Shown in pieces: positions 40,390 to 48,719 of a stretch of 64,000 bases of DNA; position 1 is the stretch's first letter, and each line of letters starts with the position of its first letter. Made by a program: the position numbers and the translations under genes. The notes under the pieces are model-generated. The model saw nothing but the letters and a program-made list of their open reading frames with translations. It did no database searches and had not been told where the DNA came from. The stretch is from JACVRW01 sp963835705 (GTDB lineage Bacteria > Actinomycetota > Thermoleophilia > Solirubrobacterales > Thermoleophilaceae), in NCBI GenBank assembly GCA_963835705.1, contig CAWIGR010000015.1, forward strand, positions 66,104-130,103, in the 5' to 3' direction.

Positions 40390-41132
40390 GCAGGCTCGAG
40401 AACAAGATCTGCGTGATAACCGGGGCTGCCAGCGGCATCGGGGCCGAAACCGCCCGGCTCTTCTCCGCCGAGGGCGCCACGGTGGTCGGCATCGACCTGA
40501 GCCCGGACGCGGTCGGTGACCTCACCATCCAGGCTGATGTGACCGACCCCGCCGCGGTCGAGGCGATGTACGCGCAGACCCGTGAGGAGTACGGCCGCAT
40601 CGACGTCCTCTTCAACAACGCGGGCATCTCGCCGAACGACGACGCCTCGGTCCTCGACACCTCGCTCGAGGCATGGCAGCGGGTGCAGGACGTGAACCTG
40701 AAGTCAGTATTTCTCTGCTGCAAGTACGGCATCCCCCATCTGCAGGAGAGGGGTGGTGGGTCGGTGATCAACACGGCCTCGTTCGTGGCCACGATGGGCT
40801 CGGCGACCTCCCAGATCTCGTACACCGCCTCGAAGGGGGGCGTGCTTGCGCTCTCCCGCGAGCTTGGGGTGGAGTTCGCGCGCCGCGGAGTGCGCGTGAA
40901 CGCCCTGTGCCCGGGGCCGGTCAACACGCCCTTGCTCCAGGAGCTGTTCGCGAAGGACCCCGAGAAGGCCCAGCGACGCCTGGTGCACCTGCCTATGGGC
41001 CGCTTCGCGGAGGTGGGTGAGATCGCGAAGGCCGCGCTCTTCCTCGCGAGCGACGACTCGTCGTATGTCACGGCGTCGATGTTCCTTGTGGACGGCGGTC
41101 TCAGCGGGGCGTACGTGACGCCGCTCGGCTGA
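40386..41132 (+). CDS. Short-chain dehydrogenase/reductase
   Basis: 248 aa, classical SDR: TGAASGIGAETARLFS, NNAGISPNDD, catalytic INTASFVATMG...YTASKGG (Ser, YxxxK) and CPGPVNTPLL. Fourth gene of the glnA4-hydrolase-aldC-SDR operon and equivalent in position to Rv2857c. Its reaction in the pathway is not known. The 3' end overlaps the convergent amidotransferase by 32 bp. Confidence 0.9.
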   Translation: MSRLENKICVITGAASGIGAETARLFSAEGATVVGIDLSPDAVGDLTIQADVTDPAAVEAMYAQTREEYGRIDVLFNNAGISPNDDASVLDTSLEAWQRVQDVNLKSVFLCCKYGIPHLQERGGGSVINTASFVATMGSATSQISYTASKGGVLALSRELGVEFARRGVRVNALCPGPVNTPLLQELFAKDPEKAQRRLVHLPMGRFAEVGEIAKAALFLASDDSSYVTASMFLVDGGLSGAYVTPLG

Positions 41133-41820
41133 GCTCGAGGAAGCGCTTCGAGACCGCCCGGCCGGAGTCGTTCCACGCGCCGATCTTGCCGGCGCTCTCG
41201 GCGCGGATCGCCTCGGGGTCGAGCCCGGTGGCCACGGCGCGGGCATCGTCATGCCAGTCGTCGAACCAGGAGCGCAGGTCCGGCTCGGTGACCTCGGGGT
41301 GGAACTGCAGGCCCCAAACCGGCCGCTCCCCCAGCCGGAACGCCTGCCGGGCGAGCGCGCTGCGCGCGAGCGTCACGCCGCCGGGAGGCTCGAGCCATTC
41401 GTAGTGGTGGTACTGGAAGCTCTCGAAGCGCTCCGGCAACACGCCCAGCAGCGGATCGGCCTCGCCCGCGGGCGTCAGCTCGATCTCGTGCCAGCCGATC
41501 TCCGGCCGCTGCGCGCGGCGCACCTCGCCGCCGGCCGCCTCCGCAACCAGCTGCGAGCCGAGGCAGACGCCGAGCATGGGCGTGCCGCGCTCGAGCAGCT
41601 CGCCCAGGAGGCGCTTCTCGTCCCGCAGCCACGGGTACTCGTCCTCCTGGTCCACGTTCATCGGTCCGCCGAACACCATCGCGGCGCCAAAGCCGTCGTG
41701 CGCGGGAGGCGGCTGCTCGTGCGGGAGCCACTCCACCAGGTCGTGGCCGGCCGCGAGCGCCGGCTCGGCGAAGACACCGGCCGCGGCCTGGCGGTAGTGG
41801 ACGACGGCCAGAACTCGCAC
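41101..41820 (-). CDS. Class I glutamine amidotransferase-like protein
   Basis: 239 aa from GTG 41820. VFGGPMNVDQED, nucleophile LGVCLGSQLVAEAAGG (about Cys 80) and GLQFHPEVTEPDL (His, Glu) make a complete glutaminase triad, of the GuaA-glutaminase-like stand-alone group. Substrate unknown. Divergent from the algH-like gene, 19 bp apart. Confidence 0.88.
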   Translation of the reverse strand: MRVLAVVHYRQAAAGVFAEPALAAGHDLVEWLPHEQPPPAHDGFGAAMVFGGPMNVDQEDEYPWLRDEKRLLGELLERGTPMLGVCLGSQLVAEAAGGEVRRAQRPEIGWHEIELTPAGEADPLLGVLPERFESFQYHHYEWLEPPGGVTLARSALARQAFRLGERPVWGLQFHPEVTEPDLRSWFDDWHDDARAVATGLDPEAIRAESAGKIGAWNDSGRAVSKRFLELSRAASRTPR

Positions 41821-41839
41821 TCTGGGGGAGAATGTACCC

Positions 41840-42367
41840 GTGGACGAGAGCCTCAGAGGACAGCTGCTGATCGCGGCGCCCTCGCTGTTCGACTACTTCC
41901 GCCGCTCCGTGGTGCTGGTGCTGGAGCATTCGGGCGAGGGCGCGATGGGCGTGGTGCTCAACCGGGAGTCCGAGACGCGCGTGGTGGAGGCGGTTCCGGC
42001 GCTGGCGTCGCTCGCGGAGCCGGACGAGCTGGTTCGCATCGGCGGCCCGGTGTCGCCGCAGTCGGTGGTGGCGCTCGGCGACTTCGAGGACGTCGGCCAG
42101 GCCGGCACGCACGTGGTGGGATCGCTCGGCACGCTCGACCCCGACGCCGAGAACGGCTCGCTACGCCGCGTGCGCGTGTACGCGGGCTACGCCGGCTGGT
42201 CTGCCGGTCAGCTCGACAACGAGCTCGAGCAGGAGGCGTGGCTGGTGTTGCCGGCGCGGCCCGGGGACCCGTTCGCCGACGGAGACATCTGGTCCGAGGC
42301 GCTGCGCAGGAAGGGCGGCAGCTATCGCCTCATGGCCACGATGCCCGCCGACCCGTCGCTGAACTGA
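41840..42367 (+). CDS. YqgE/AlgH family protein
   Basis: 175 aa from GTG 41840. LRGQLLIAAPSLFDYFRRSV, VVLVLEHSGEGAMGVVLNR and GGPVS are the signature of this family; the C-terminal YAGYAGWSAGQLDNELEQEA is also conserved. AlgH was first linked to alginate regulation but its molecular role remains unclear. Confidence 0.92.
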   Translation: MDESLRGQLLIAAPSLFDYFRRSVVLVLEHSGEGAMGVVLNRESETRVVEAVPALASLAEPDELVRIGGPVSPQSVVALGDFEDVGQAGTHVVGSLGTLDPDAENGSLRRVRVYAGYAGWSAGQLDNELEQEAWLVLPARPGDPFADGDIWSEALRRKGGSYRLMATMPADPSLN

Positions 42368-42374
42368 AGCGACC

Positions 42375-42759
42375 TTAGCGACAGAGCTTGACCTGCCGGG
42401 CCACCGCCTTTGCCCGCGCGCGGTAGCCCTCGGCCGACACGTGCACGCCGTCGTCCGCGGTCCTCGATGGCCGTGCGAAAGCCCTCGACCTGGTTCGGGT
42501 CGTCGTTCGTTCCAAGGCTGAGGTGGATCACGCGCGGCAGCTTGCGGCCGTAGGAGCGCATCACGCCGGCGCCCCGGTGGGCGTGGCGGCTGACGGCGGT
42601 GGACTGGGTGACCTTCCAGCCGTCGAGCTCGCGCGGGATGTGGGGCTTGGTCCCCACCGCCAGCGAGTCGCCGTTCACGAGCAGGCGGCGTGTCAGCGCG
42701 TCGGCCGATGCCGGCGCGCACAGCAGCAGGCAGAGCGCGAGAAAGCTAAGGCGCCGCAC
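42375..42759 (-). pseudogene. SGNH/GDSL hydrolase with internal deletion and frameshift
   Basis: The N-terminal part is intact: signal peptide MRRLSFLALCLLLCAPASA, block I VNGDSLAVG, and LSLGTNDDPNQVEGFRTAIE. The middle of the domain (about 45 residues) is gone, and the catalytic end DDGVHVSAEGYRARAKAVAR resumes in another frame ending at a TAA (42375-42377). The same organisation, intact, is seen in the SGNH gene at 45116. Confidence 0.75.
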
Positions 42760-43729
42760 CGCGCAGCGCCTCGTAGTCCCTTGCCATCGCGCGCAGGATA
42801 AGACGCACGGGCACCTCGGCGCCCTCGCGGGTGAAGTGGATGCCGTCGGACTGGCGGGCCAGCACGCGGTCGCCGTCGATCCTCAGCTCGTCGCTGTACT
42901 TGCCGTGGTTGATCGTGTTGAAGATGTCCACGTAGCGGGCGCCGGGCACCGCCGCGGCGCCGTCCTCCACCGCGTGGTTCTGGGTCTCGTAGATCGCGTT
43001 CTGCTCCTCGTCGCGCGCGGTGGGCGGCGGCAGCCAGTAGACGGGCCGCTCCCCGTCCGAGCCCAGCTCGCGCATCACCACGGCCGCCCGCCGCGCGTAC
43101 TCGGTCTGCCACTCGGGGTCACGCCAGCCGTAGAGCTGGTCTCCCACCAACACGTTGAAGCCGTCGTTTCCGCCGATCACCATCACCACCGCGTCTGGCG
43201 CCCGGGCGGCGATCTCCTGCTGGGCGTTCAGCTCCCAGTTGAAGAACTCGGGGTTCGTGAGCCCGGTGGAGTTGCGCGCCGCGATCTCCACGTCGAAGAG
43301 GTCGTCCGGCAGCGCGTCGGTCAGCAGCTGCCCGATGAACTCCGCCTGGGAATCGCCCGTGACGAATACCTCCACCGGGTCCTCGGGGGTCGGCTGCGCG
43401 AAGGACTGCTGCTCGACCTTTCGCCGGTTCGGGCGCAGGATCGCGGTCGAGCCCTTCTCCAGCTCGGTCCCCTCCGCGGTCTTGTCCTCCTGCCCGAAGG
43501 CGAGGTCGAGCCCATCGCGCGGCAGGTGCAGCCCCACGGCGCCCGCCACGTCGTCGAGCGGGCGGGCCACGGACAGCACGACGTCGCGCGTGCCGCCCTG
43601 CTGCATGCTCTCGCCGGCCCGGACGATCGCCTCCGAGTTGAACAGGGCCGCGATGAGCAGGGCGATCACGATCACGCCGAGCACGCGACCGGCGGGCATC
43701 GTGAGGTCTTTGCGAAATCGGGGCGGCAT
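42746..43729 (-). CDS. DUF459/SGNH-type exported protein
   Basis: 327 aa. N-terminal membrane anchor (VLGVIVIALLIAALFN), a linker, then a DUF459-like SGNH domain: FVTGDSQAEFIGQ (block I Ser), VMVIGGNDGFNV (block III Asn) and SDGIHFTREGAEV (Asp-His). Partner-type protein for MBOAT O-acyltransferases, as AlgJ/PatB are; acts outside the membrane on an acylated glycan. Shares one base (TGATG) with the MBOAT gene, and its end overlaps the SGNH pseudogene. Confidence 0.85.
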   Translation of the reverse strand: MPPRFRKDLTMPAGRVLGVIVIALLIAALFNSEAIVRAGESMQQGGTRDVVLSVARPLDDVAGAVGLHLPRDGLDLAFGQEDKTAEGTELEKGSTAILRPNRRKVEQQSFAQPTPEDPVEVFVTGDSQAEFIGQLLTDALPDDLFDVEIAARNSTGLTNPEFFNWELNAQQEIAARAPDAVVMVIGGNDGFNVLVGDQLYGWRDPEWQTEYARRAAVVMRELGSDGERPVYWLPPPTARDEEQNAIYETQNHAVEDGAAAVPGARYVDIFNTINHGKYSDELRIDGDRVLARQSDGIHFTREGAEVPVRLILRAMARDYEALRGAAP

Positions 43730-45138
43730 CAGAACTGGTAGTAGATGAACGGGGCCACGCCCTCCTGGCCGACGGCGGCGTCAGCCACCACGAGGAGAAC
43801 ACCGAGCGCGACGCCCTGGGCGGCGACCGGCCGCGTCACCAGCCACGCCTCGCCGCGCTCCCAGAATCCGGTCGGCACCGCCTGGACGGCGATCGCGGCC
43901 ACCGTCAGGAACACCATAGGGAGCGTCACGAGCGGGGACGGCCCGCCGGCCGTGACCTGGCCGAGCATGCCGAACGCGGTGGAAAGGTCGGGGGAGCGGA
44001 AGAAGACCCAGGCCAGGCACACCACGTGGAAGGTCACGAGCCAGGCCGCCCAGGCCGGCACGTGGACGCCCCGCCAGCGCCCACGCGCCCAGCGCTCCGC
44101 GCTCAGCGCCCCGCCGTGGATGCCGCCCCAGATCACGAAGGTCCACGCCGCGCCGTGCCAGAGGCCGCCCAGCAGCATGGTGAGCATCAGGTTGCGATAG
44201 GTCCTGCGCGGGCCGTCTCGGTTGCCCCCGAGCGGGATGTAAAGGTAGTCGCGCAGCCAGCGCGACAGCGTCATGTGCCAGCGCCGCCAGAAGTCCTGGA
44301 GGCTCAGCGCGAGGTAGGGCCGGTTGAAGTTCTGCGGGAGCACGAAGCCGAGCAGGAGCGCCAGCCCGATGGCCATGTCCGTGTAGCCCGAGAAGTCGCA
44401 GTAGATCTGCGCCGCGAACCCGTAGATGGCGAGCAGGACCTCGAGGCCGGAGTGGGCGCCCGGGTCGTTGAAGACGGGGTCCACGACGTTCCGGGCGAGC
44501 TCGTCGGCAACCACGGTCTTCTTGACGAGGCCACCCGCGATGAGGAACAGCCCCGGGCCCGCGAGCACCTCGCGCGGGTCGCGCGGGGTGCGCAGCTGCG
44601 GCAGCAGCTCGTTGGCGCGCACGATCGGCCCCGCAACGAGATGGGGGAAGAAGGCCTGGAGGATCGCGACGTCGCCGAGCGACGCCGCCCGCGTGTCCTC
44701 GCGGTAGACGTCCACAACGTACGAGATCGCCTGGAAGGTGAAGAACGAGATGCCGATCGGGAGCACCACCTGCACGAGCGGCAGGGGCGAGCCGAGCCCG
44801 ATCGAGTCGAGCGATTCGTCCATCTCGGACACGAAGAAGCCCAGGTACTTGAAGACGCACAGCAGGCCGAGGTCGAACACGATGGCCGCGATCAGCGCCC
44901 GCTTGCGCGTCTGCTGCGAAGGTGTGCGCGCGATCACCCGCGCGGCTACCGTGTTCACGAGGCTGGAGGCGACCAGCAACAGGACCCAGCGCCAGTCCAC
45001 CCAGCCATAGAAGACGTAGGAAGCGACCAGGATGAACGGACGCCAGGCCCGTGGATGCGGCATGAGCGCCCACGACAGGACGAAGACGATCACGAAGAAG
45101 ACCGCGAACTCGATCGTGGGGAAGCTCACCGCCGCCAT
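43729..45138 (-). CDS. MBOAT-family membrane O-acyltransferase (AlgI-like)
   Basis: About 469 aa with roughly 11 membrane helices. PIGISFFTFQAISYVVDVYR, FFPHLVAGPIVRANELLPQL, DFWRRWHMTLSRWLRDYLYI and LGGLWHGAAWTFVIWG, the last holding the invariant catalytic His. It moves acyl groups across the membrane for envelope glycan acetylation. ATG 45138 (MAAVSFPTIEF) preferred over 45162. Forms an operon with the DUF459 gene. Confidence 0.92.
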   Translation of the reverse strand: MAAVSFPTIEFAVFFVIVFVLSWALMPHPRAWRPFILVASYVFYGWVDWRWVLLLVASSLVNTVAARVIARTPSQQTRKRALIAAIVFDLGLLCVFKYLGFFVSEMDESLDSIGLGSPLPLVQVVLPIGISFFTFQAISYVVDVYREDTRAASLGDVAILQAFFPHLVAGPIVRANELLPQLRTPRDPREVLAGPGLFLIAGGLVKKTVVADELARNVVDPVFNDPGAHSGLEVLLAIYGFAAQIYCDFSGYTDMAIGLALLLGFVLPQNFNRPYLALSLQDFWRRWHMTLSRWLRDYLYIPLGGNRDGPRRTYRNLMLTMLLGGLWHGAAWTFVIWGGIHGGALSAERWARGRWRGVHVPAWAAWLVTFHVVCLAWVFFRSPDLSTAFGMLGQVTAGGPSPLVTLPMVFLTVAAIAVQAVPTGFWERGEAWLVTRPVAAQGVALGVLLVVADAAVGQEGVAPFIYYQF

Positions 45139-46015
45139 TCTGGCTGTCGGTGCGGTCTTCACAATCTTCCTTGCGCCCGGGGCGGCCGCTCCGGTGCTCG
45201 TCGTGGGCGACAGCCTCGAGGTCGGCTCGGGCCCTCACCTGCGGCCGGCGCTCGGCGGGACGGCGGCCGACGTGGACGCGGAGCCGGGCCGGACGAGCAG
45301 CCAGGGGGTGGGCGTGCTGGCTCGGCGGCTACGGCCGGAGCACGAGGTGATCGTGTTCCCGCTGGGCACCAACGACCTGAGCGCGGACGCCTTCGCCACG
45401 AGCCTGGCCTCGGTTGCGCGGCTCGCCGAGGGGCGGTGCGTGGTGGTGGCCACGATCGCGCGCCGGCGCCCGCCCGCCGCGGAGCTCAACCGGGTGGTGG
45501 CGAGCTTCGCCGCCACAGGTGAGGTGCAGGTGGCGGACTGGCGCGGGGCGGCGGCCGCGCCGGGGGTGCTGGGCCGCGACGGCACCCACGCCACCGGCCA
45601 GGGCTACGCGCTGCGGGCGAGCCTGCTGGCGGAGGCGGTGCGGGGCTGCCTGGCGGGCGCGGGCGCGGCCGGGATCCCGGCGCCGAGGAACCCGGACGTG
45701 CGGGTGCCATCCGGCGACGAGCGGGACGCGGGGCGCCCGGGGCGGGCCGCTCCGCCGCCCCGGCCCGAGGCTGCGCGGGGGCGGCCGGCCCGCCTGCCGA
45801 CCGACGCGGCGCTGCTAGCGCTCGGCGTGGCGCTCCGCCGCGTGGCGATGCCCGTCGCGGCGGCGCTCCGCGACGCCAGAACGGCAGCAACCAGGGCCGA
45901 GCCCGAGCCGGTGCTGGGCGCCCCCTACAGCTCGATCTCCGGGTGCCGGGCGGCGAGGTGCTCGGCGAGGGCCTTCCTCACTTGCTGCCGTTCGCCGGAC
46001 GAGGCCATGCGGTAG
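45116..46015 (+). CDS. Secreted SGNH hydrolase-like protein
   Basis: 299 aa from GTG 45116. Signal peptide MGKLTAAILAVGAVFTIFLA, block I VVGDSLEVGSG, FPLGTNDLSADAF and GRDGTHATGQGYALRA form a short SGNH domain (residues 20-180). The remaining ~120 residues are Arg/Pro/Ala-rich and partly antisense to the next gene, so the true end may be earlier or frameshifted. Divergent from, and slightly overlapping, the MBOAT gene; likely an acyl-transfer partner. Confidence 0.7.
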   Translation: MGKLTAAILAVGAVFTIFLAPGAAAPVLVVGDSLEVGSGPHLRPALGGTAADVDAEPGRTSSQGVGVLARRLRPEHEVIVFPLGTNDLSADAFATSLASVARLAEGRCVVVATIARRRPPAAELNRVVASFAATGEVQVADWRGAAAAPGVLGRDGTHATGQGYALRASLLAEAVRGCLAGAGAAGIPAPRNPDVRVPSGDERDAGRPGRAAPPPRPEAARGRPARLPTDAALLALGVALRRVAMPVAAALRDARTAATRAEPEPVLGAPYSSISGCRAARCSARAFLTCCRSPDEAMR

Positions 46016-46293
46016 CGCCCCAGCAGCTCCTTCTGGCCCTCGAGCGGCAGCCCCGCGATCTCCCACCCCACCGCCAGGCGCTCGAAGAGGAACTCCATGC
46101 GGCGCTGCCAGCGGTCCTCGGCCGAGGCCGCCGGCTTTGCGTCGAGGTCGGCCAGCTTGCGGAGCGTGCCGTCGCTGAGGTCGTCGCGCAGGGTGAGCAC
46201 GCCGCCCTCCTCGTCGCGGTAATCGGTGGTGGTCGCGGGCGCGGCGGGGGACTGCTCGCCCCGCCGGGCGCGCCGCCGGCTGCGGCTTCCCAT
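45925..46293 (-). CDS. Hypothetical cytosolic protein
   Basis: 122 aa from ATG 46293. Basic N-terminus (MGSRSRRRARRG), disordered to about 40, then a helical domain (TLRKLADLDAKPAASAEDRW, RMEFLFERLAVGWEIAGLPL, EGQKELLGRYRMASSGERQQ). No family recognised. The 3' end overlaps the SGNH frame on the other strand by 91 bp. Confidence 0.6.
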   Translation of the reverse strand: MGSRSRRRARRGEQSPAAPATTTDYRDEEGGVLTLRDDLSDGTLRKLADLDAKPAASAEDRWQRRMEFLFERLAVGWEIAGLPLEGQKELLGRYRMASSGERQQVRKALAEHLAARHPEIEL

Positions 46294-46474
46294 GGGGAAC
46301 ATTCTGCCGCAGCCGCCGGGAGCCTTTCGTCGCCTACCCTGAGGCGGCGTGGGCACAGCGGTCCTTCCGGCTCGCCGGCATCTCGCCGTCTCGGCCTGGA
46401 CGGTGGCGCCCAGCGCGCTCGCTCTCGCGGAGCGCGTCGTCGACCACGGCCGTCGCTGCGACGACGGCTGAGGC

Positions 46475-47296
46475 GTGCTCGACGACGTCCTGCAGCTGCT
46501 GGCGTGCCCGCACTGCGCCGGGCCGCTGTCAAGGCATGAGGGAAGCGCGGCGTGCCCCAACGGGCATTCCTTCGACGTGGCCCGGAGCGGCTACCTGAGC
46601 CTGCTTCCCGGCGACGCCCGGCTGGGGAGCGCCGACACGGCGGAGATGGTGGCCGCGCGCGAGGCGTTCCACGCGACGAGCCACTTCGAGCCGCTGGCGG
46701 AGGCGCTCGGCGAGGAGGTCGAGCGTGCCGGGCTACCGGCCGGCTGCGTGGCCGACCTGGGCGCGGGCACCGGTTGGTATCTCGCGCGAGTGCTCGACCG
46801 GCTGCCCCGGCGGGCCGGGCTTGCGCTCGACCTGTCGAAGCACGCCCTCCGGCGCGCGGCGCGGGCGCACCCGCGGATCGGCGCGATCGCCTGCGACATT
46901 TGGCGCCCGTTGCCGGTGCGCGCCTCGGTGGCCGCTCTCGTCCTCAGCGTGTTCGCCCCCCGAAACGGCCCCGAGATCGCCCGGGTCCTGCGTCCGGGCG
47001 GGGCGCTCGTGGTGGTCACGCCCACCGAGCGGCATCTCGCCGAGCTCGTCTCCGAGCTCGGCCTCCTGAAGGTGGACCGGCGAAAGCAGGAGCGTCTCGG
47101 CGCCGAGCTCGACGACCACCTCGACCTCGAACGCCGCGTCGAGCGCGAATGGCCGGTCGCGCTCACGCCCGGCGACGTCGCCAACGCCGTCGCGATGGGG
47201 CCCAGCGCGCGCCACGTCCAGCCCGGCCCCCGTGCCGCGGCGATGGCCGCCGGCGCCTCCGTGGCGATCTCGACCTACCGTAGGAACCCCGCATGA
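46475..47296 (+). CDS. RlmA-like 23S rRNA (guanine) methyltransferase
   Basis: 273 aa from GTG 46475. N-terminal zinc module CPHCAGPL...CPNGHSFDVAR (four Cys/His), then GYLSLLPGD and ATSHFEPLAEAL as in RlmA, SAM motif VADLGAGTGWYLARVL. RlmA I/II methylate N1 of G745/G748 in 23S rRNA; the TlrB type confers macrolide resistance, which cannot be decided here. Overlaps the next gene (ATGA). Confidence 0.87.
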   Translation: MLDDVLQLLACPHCAGPLSRHEGSAACPNGHSFDVARSGYLSLLPGDARLGSADTAEMVAAREAFHATSHFEPLAEALGEEVERAGLPAGCVADLGAGTGWYLARVLDRLPRRAGLALDLSKHALRRAARAHPRIGAIACDIWRPLPVRASVAALVLSVFAPRNGPEIARVLRPGGALVVVTPTERHLAELVSELGLLKVDRRKQERLGAELDDHLDLERRVEREWPVALTPGDVANAVAMGPSARHVQPGPRAAAMAAGASVAISTYRRNPA

Positions 47297-48177
47297 GACG
47301 GATGACCGCTTCCATCGCCACGCTCGCGGCCTGTCTTGCCGCCTGCAGCTCCGACCCGGGCCCATCGAGCGCTCCCGGCGCGGCCCAGCCGCCCCCTGAG
47401 CAGACCGCTGCCCCCGCTCCGGACGCCGCCATCCCTCGCGAGCCCGGCGCGCTCGCGAAGCGGCTCGCCGCCACCCAGGCCGCCCTGGCCGCCGCCATCG
47501 ACCGCTGGCGAGGGGAGGGCGACCTCGGCACCCACCCGCCGCCGCGCGAGGTCTCGCTCTGGGCGCTCCACCAGCAGCGCATCCACCTGCTCCTCACCGG
47601 CCGCCCCCGGCTCGCCCGTGAGGTCCTGCCCCGCCTCCCCGGCGGAGCCGCGGCCCACGCGCGGGCCACGATCCGAGCCCGCCGCGGGCTCGGGAAGATC
47701 ACGCCGCCCACCCCCGGGCGCTACCGGACGGGCCCGCCCGAGCCGCCGCGGCGGCTGCTCGCCCACTACCGGAAGGCGCAGCGGCGCTTCGGCGTCCAGT
47801 GGCCGGTGCTGGCCGCCGTGAACTTCGTGGAGTCCGCCTTCGGCCGCATGCGCAACTCGAGCGCCGCCGGCGCGCAGGGCCCCATGCAGTTCATCCCCTC
47901 CACCTGGGAGGCGTACGGGATAGGCGGCGACGTGAACGACCCGCACGACGCGATCATGGGCGCTGCCAACTACCTGAGCGCATCCGGCGCCCCCGGCGAT
48001 CTGACCGGCGCCCTGTACGCCTACAACCCCTCGGACCTATACGTGCGCGCGGTGCTCGCGTACGCCGGCCGGATCAGGCGCGACCGAGACGCCTTCCTCT
48101 CCTACTACTCCTGGCAGGTCGTCGTGCGCCTGCCGGAGGGCGGCACGCGCCGCATCACCGGGCCCCGACCCTTCTGA
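47293..48177 (+). CDS. Lytic transglycosylase lipoprotein
   Basis: 294 aa. Lipobox LAACSS at Cys 18, a Pro/Ala-rich linker, a helical region, then an SLT domain at about 165-260: VLAAVNFVESAFGRMRNSSA with the catalytic Glu, GAQGPMQFIPSTWEAYGIGG and GALYAYNPSDLYVRAVLAYA. Cleaves peptidoglycan glycan strands from outside the membrane. Coupled to the rlmA-like gene by ATGA. Confidence 0.88.
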   Translation: MRRMTASIATLAACLAACSSDPGPSSAPGAAQPPPEQTAAPAPDAAIPREPGALAKRLAATQAALAAAIDRWRGEGDLGTHPPPREVSLWALHQQRIHLLLTGRPRLAREVLPRLPGGAAAHARATIRARRGLGKITPPTPGRYRTGPPEPPRRLLAHYRKAQRRFGVQWPVLAAVNFVESAFGRMRNSSAAGAQGPMQFIPSTWEAYGIGGDVNDPHDAIMGAANYLSASGAPGDLTGALYAYNPSDLYVRAVLAYAGRIRRDRDAFLSYYSWQVVVRLPEGGTRRITGPRPF

Positions 48178-48299
48178 CCGCCGCCTCGGGCCGGCCGTTG
48201 TGCTCTGGGACGGGCGGTGGCGGCCGGCCGCGGTTCTTTTCCACGATCGCCGCGAGGATCAGGAGGAAGGCCAGCAGACCGGGGCTGTGTAGGGCGGTG

Positions 48300-48719
48300 C
48301 TAGGTGGTCTTGACGACGAACACCGAGCAGGGCGCGCGGTGGGTGACCGTGTTGGGGACGCTTCCGAGCACGCGCCGGTGCATGCCCTTGTTGCCGATCA
48401 CGATCACGTCCGCCTCGCAGGCCTCGGCGAGCTCCACGAGCACCTCGCCCGGGTCGCCCTCGCGGGTGAGCGTGCGGCACTCCACGCCCGAGCGCCGCAC
48501 CTCCTCCTCCGTGCGGTCCAGGATCGCGCGCAGGCGCGCCGCCGGGCTCGACCTCCACTGAAGCTCGGGATCCTCGTCCCCGGGCGGGCTGCCGTCCTCC
48601 TGGAAGACGCCGAGCAGGACGAGCTCGGCCTGGTAGCGCCGCGCCATCTCCGTCGCCGCCTCCACGGCCTGCGTGGCCGTCGCCGAGCCGTCCGTGCCCA
48701 CCGCCACTCTCATCAACAT
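48300..48719 (-). CDS. Universal stress protein (UspA family), second copy
   Basis: 139 aa. MRVAVGTDGSATATQAVEAA and the ATP loop GNKGMHRRVLGSVPNTVTHR (G-x2-G-x7-8-G-S) are intact. Two starts, 48719 (MLMRV) and 48713 (MRV), are possible. With 48719 the ATG shares CATG with the divergent methyltransferase start. The protein ends CSVFVVKTT, like the copy at 6494 (CSVMIIRTT). Confidence 0.9.
   Translation of the reverse strand: MLMRVAVGTDGSATATQAVEAATEMARRYQAELVLLGVFQEDGSPPGDEDPELQWRSSPAARLRAILDRTEEEVRRSGVECRTLTREGDPGEVLVELAEACEADVIVIGNKGMHRRVLGSVPNTVTHRAPCSVFVVKTT

Noticed and set aside
48178..48299. Small membrane peptide downstream of the second stress protein (minus strand)
   Set aside because: A short hydrophobic stretch is readable but there is no start codon or Shine-Dalgarno.
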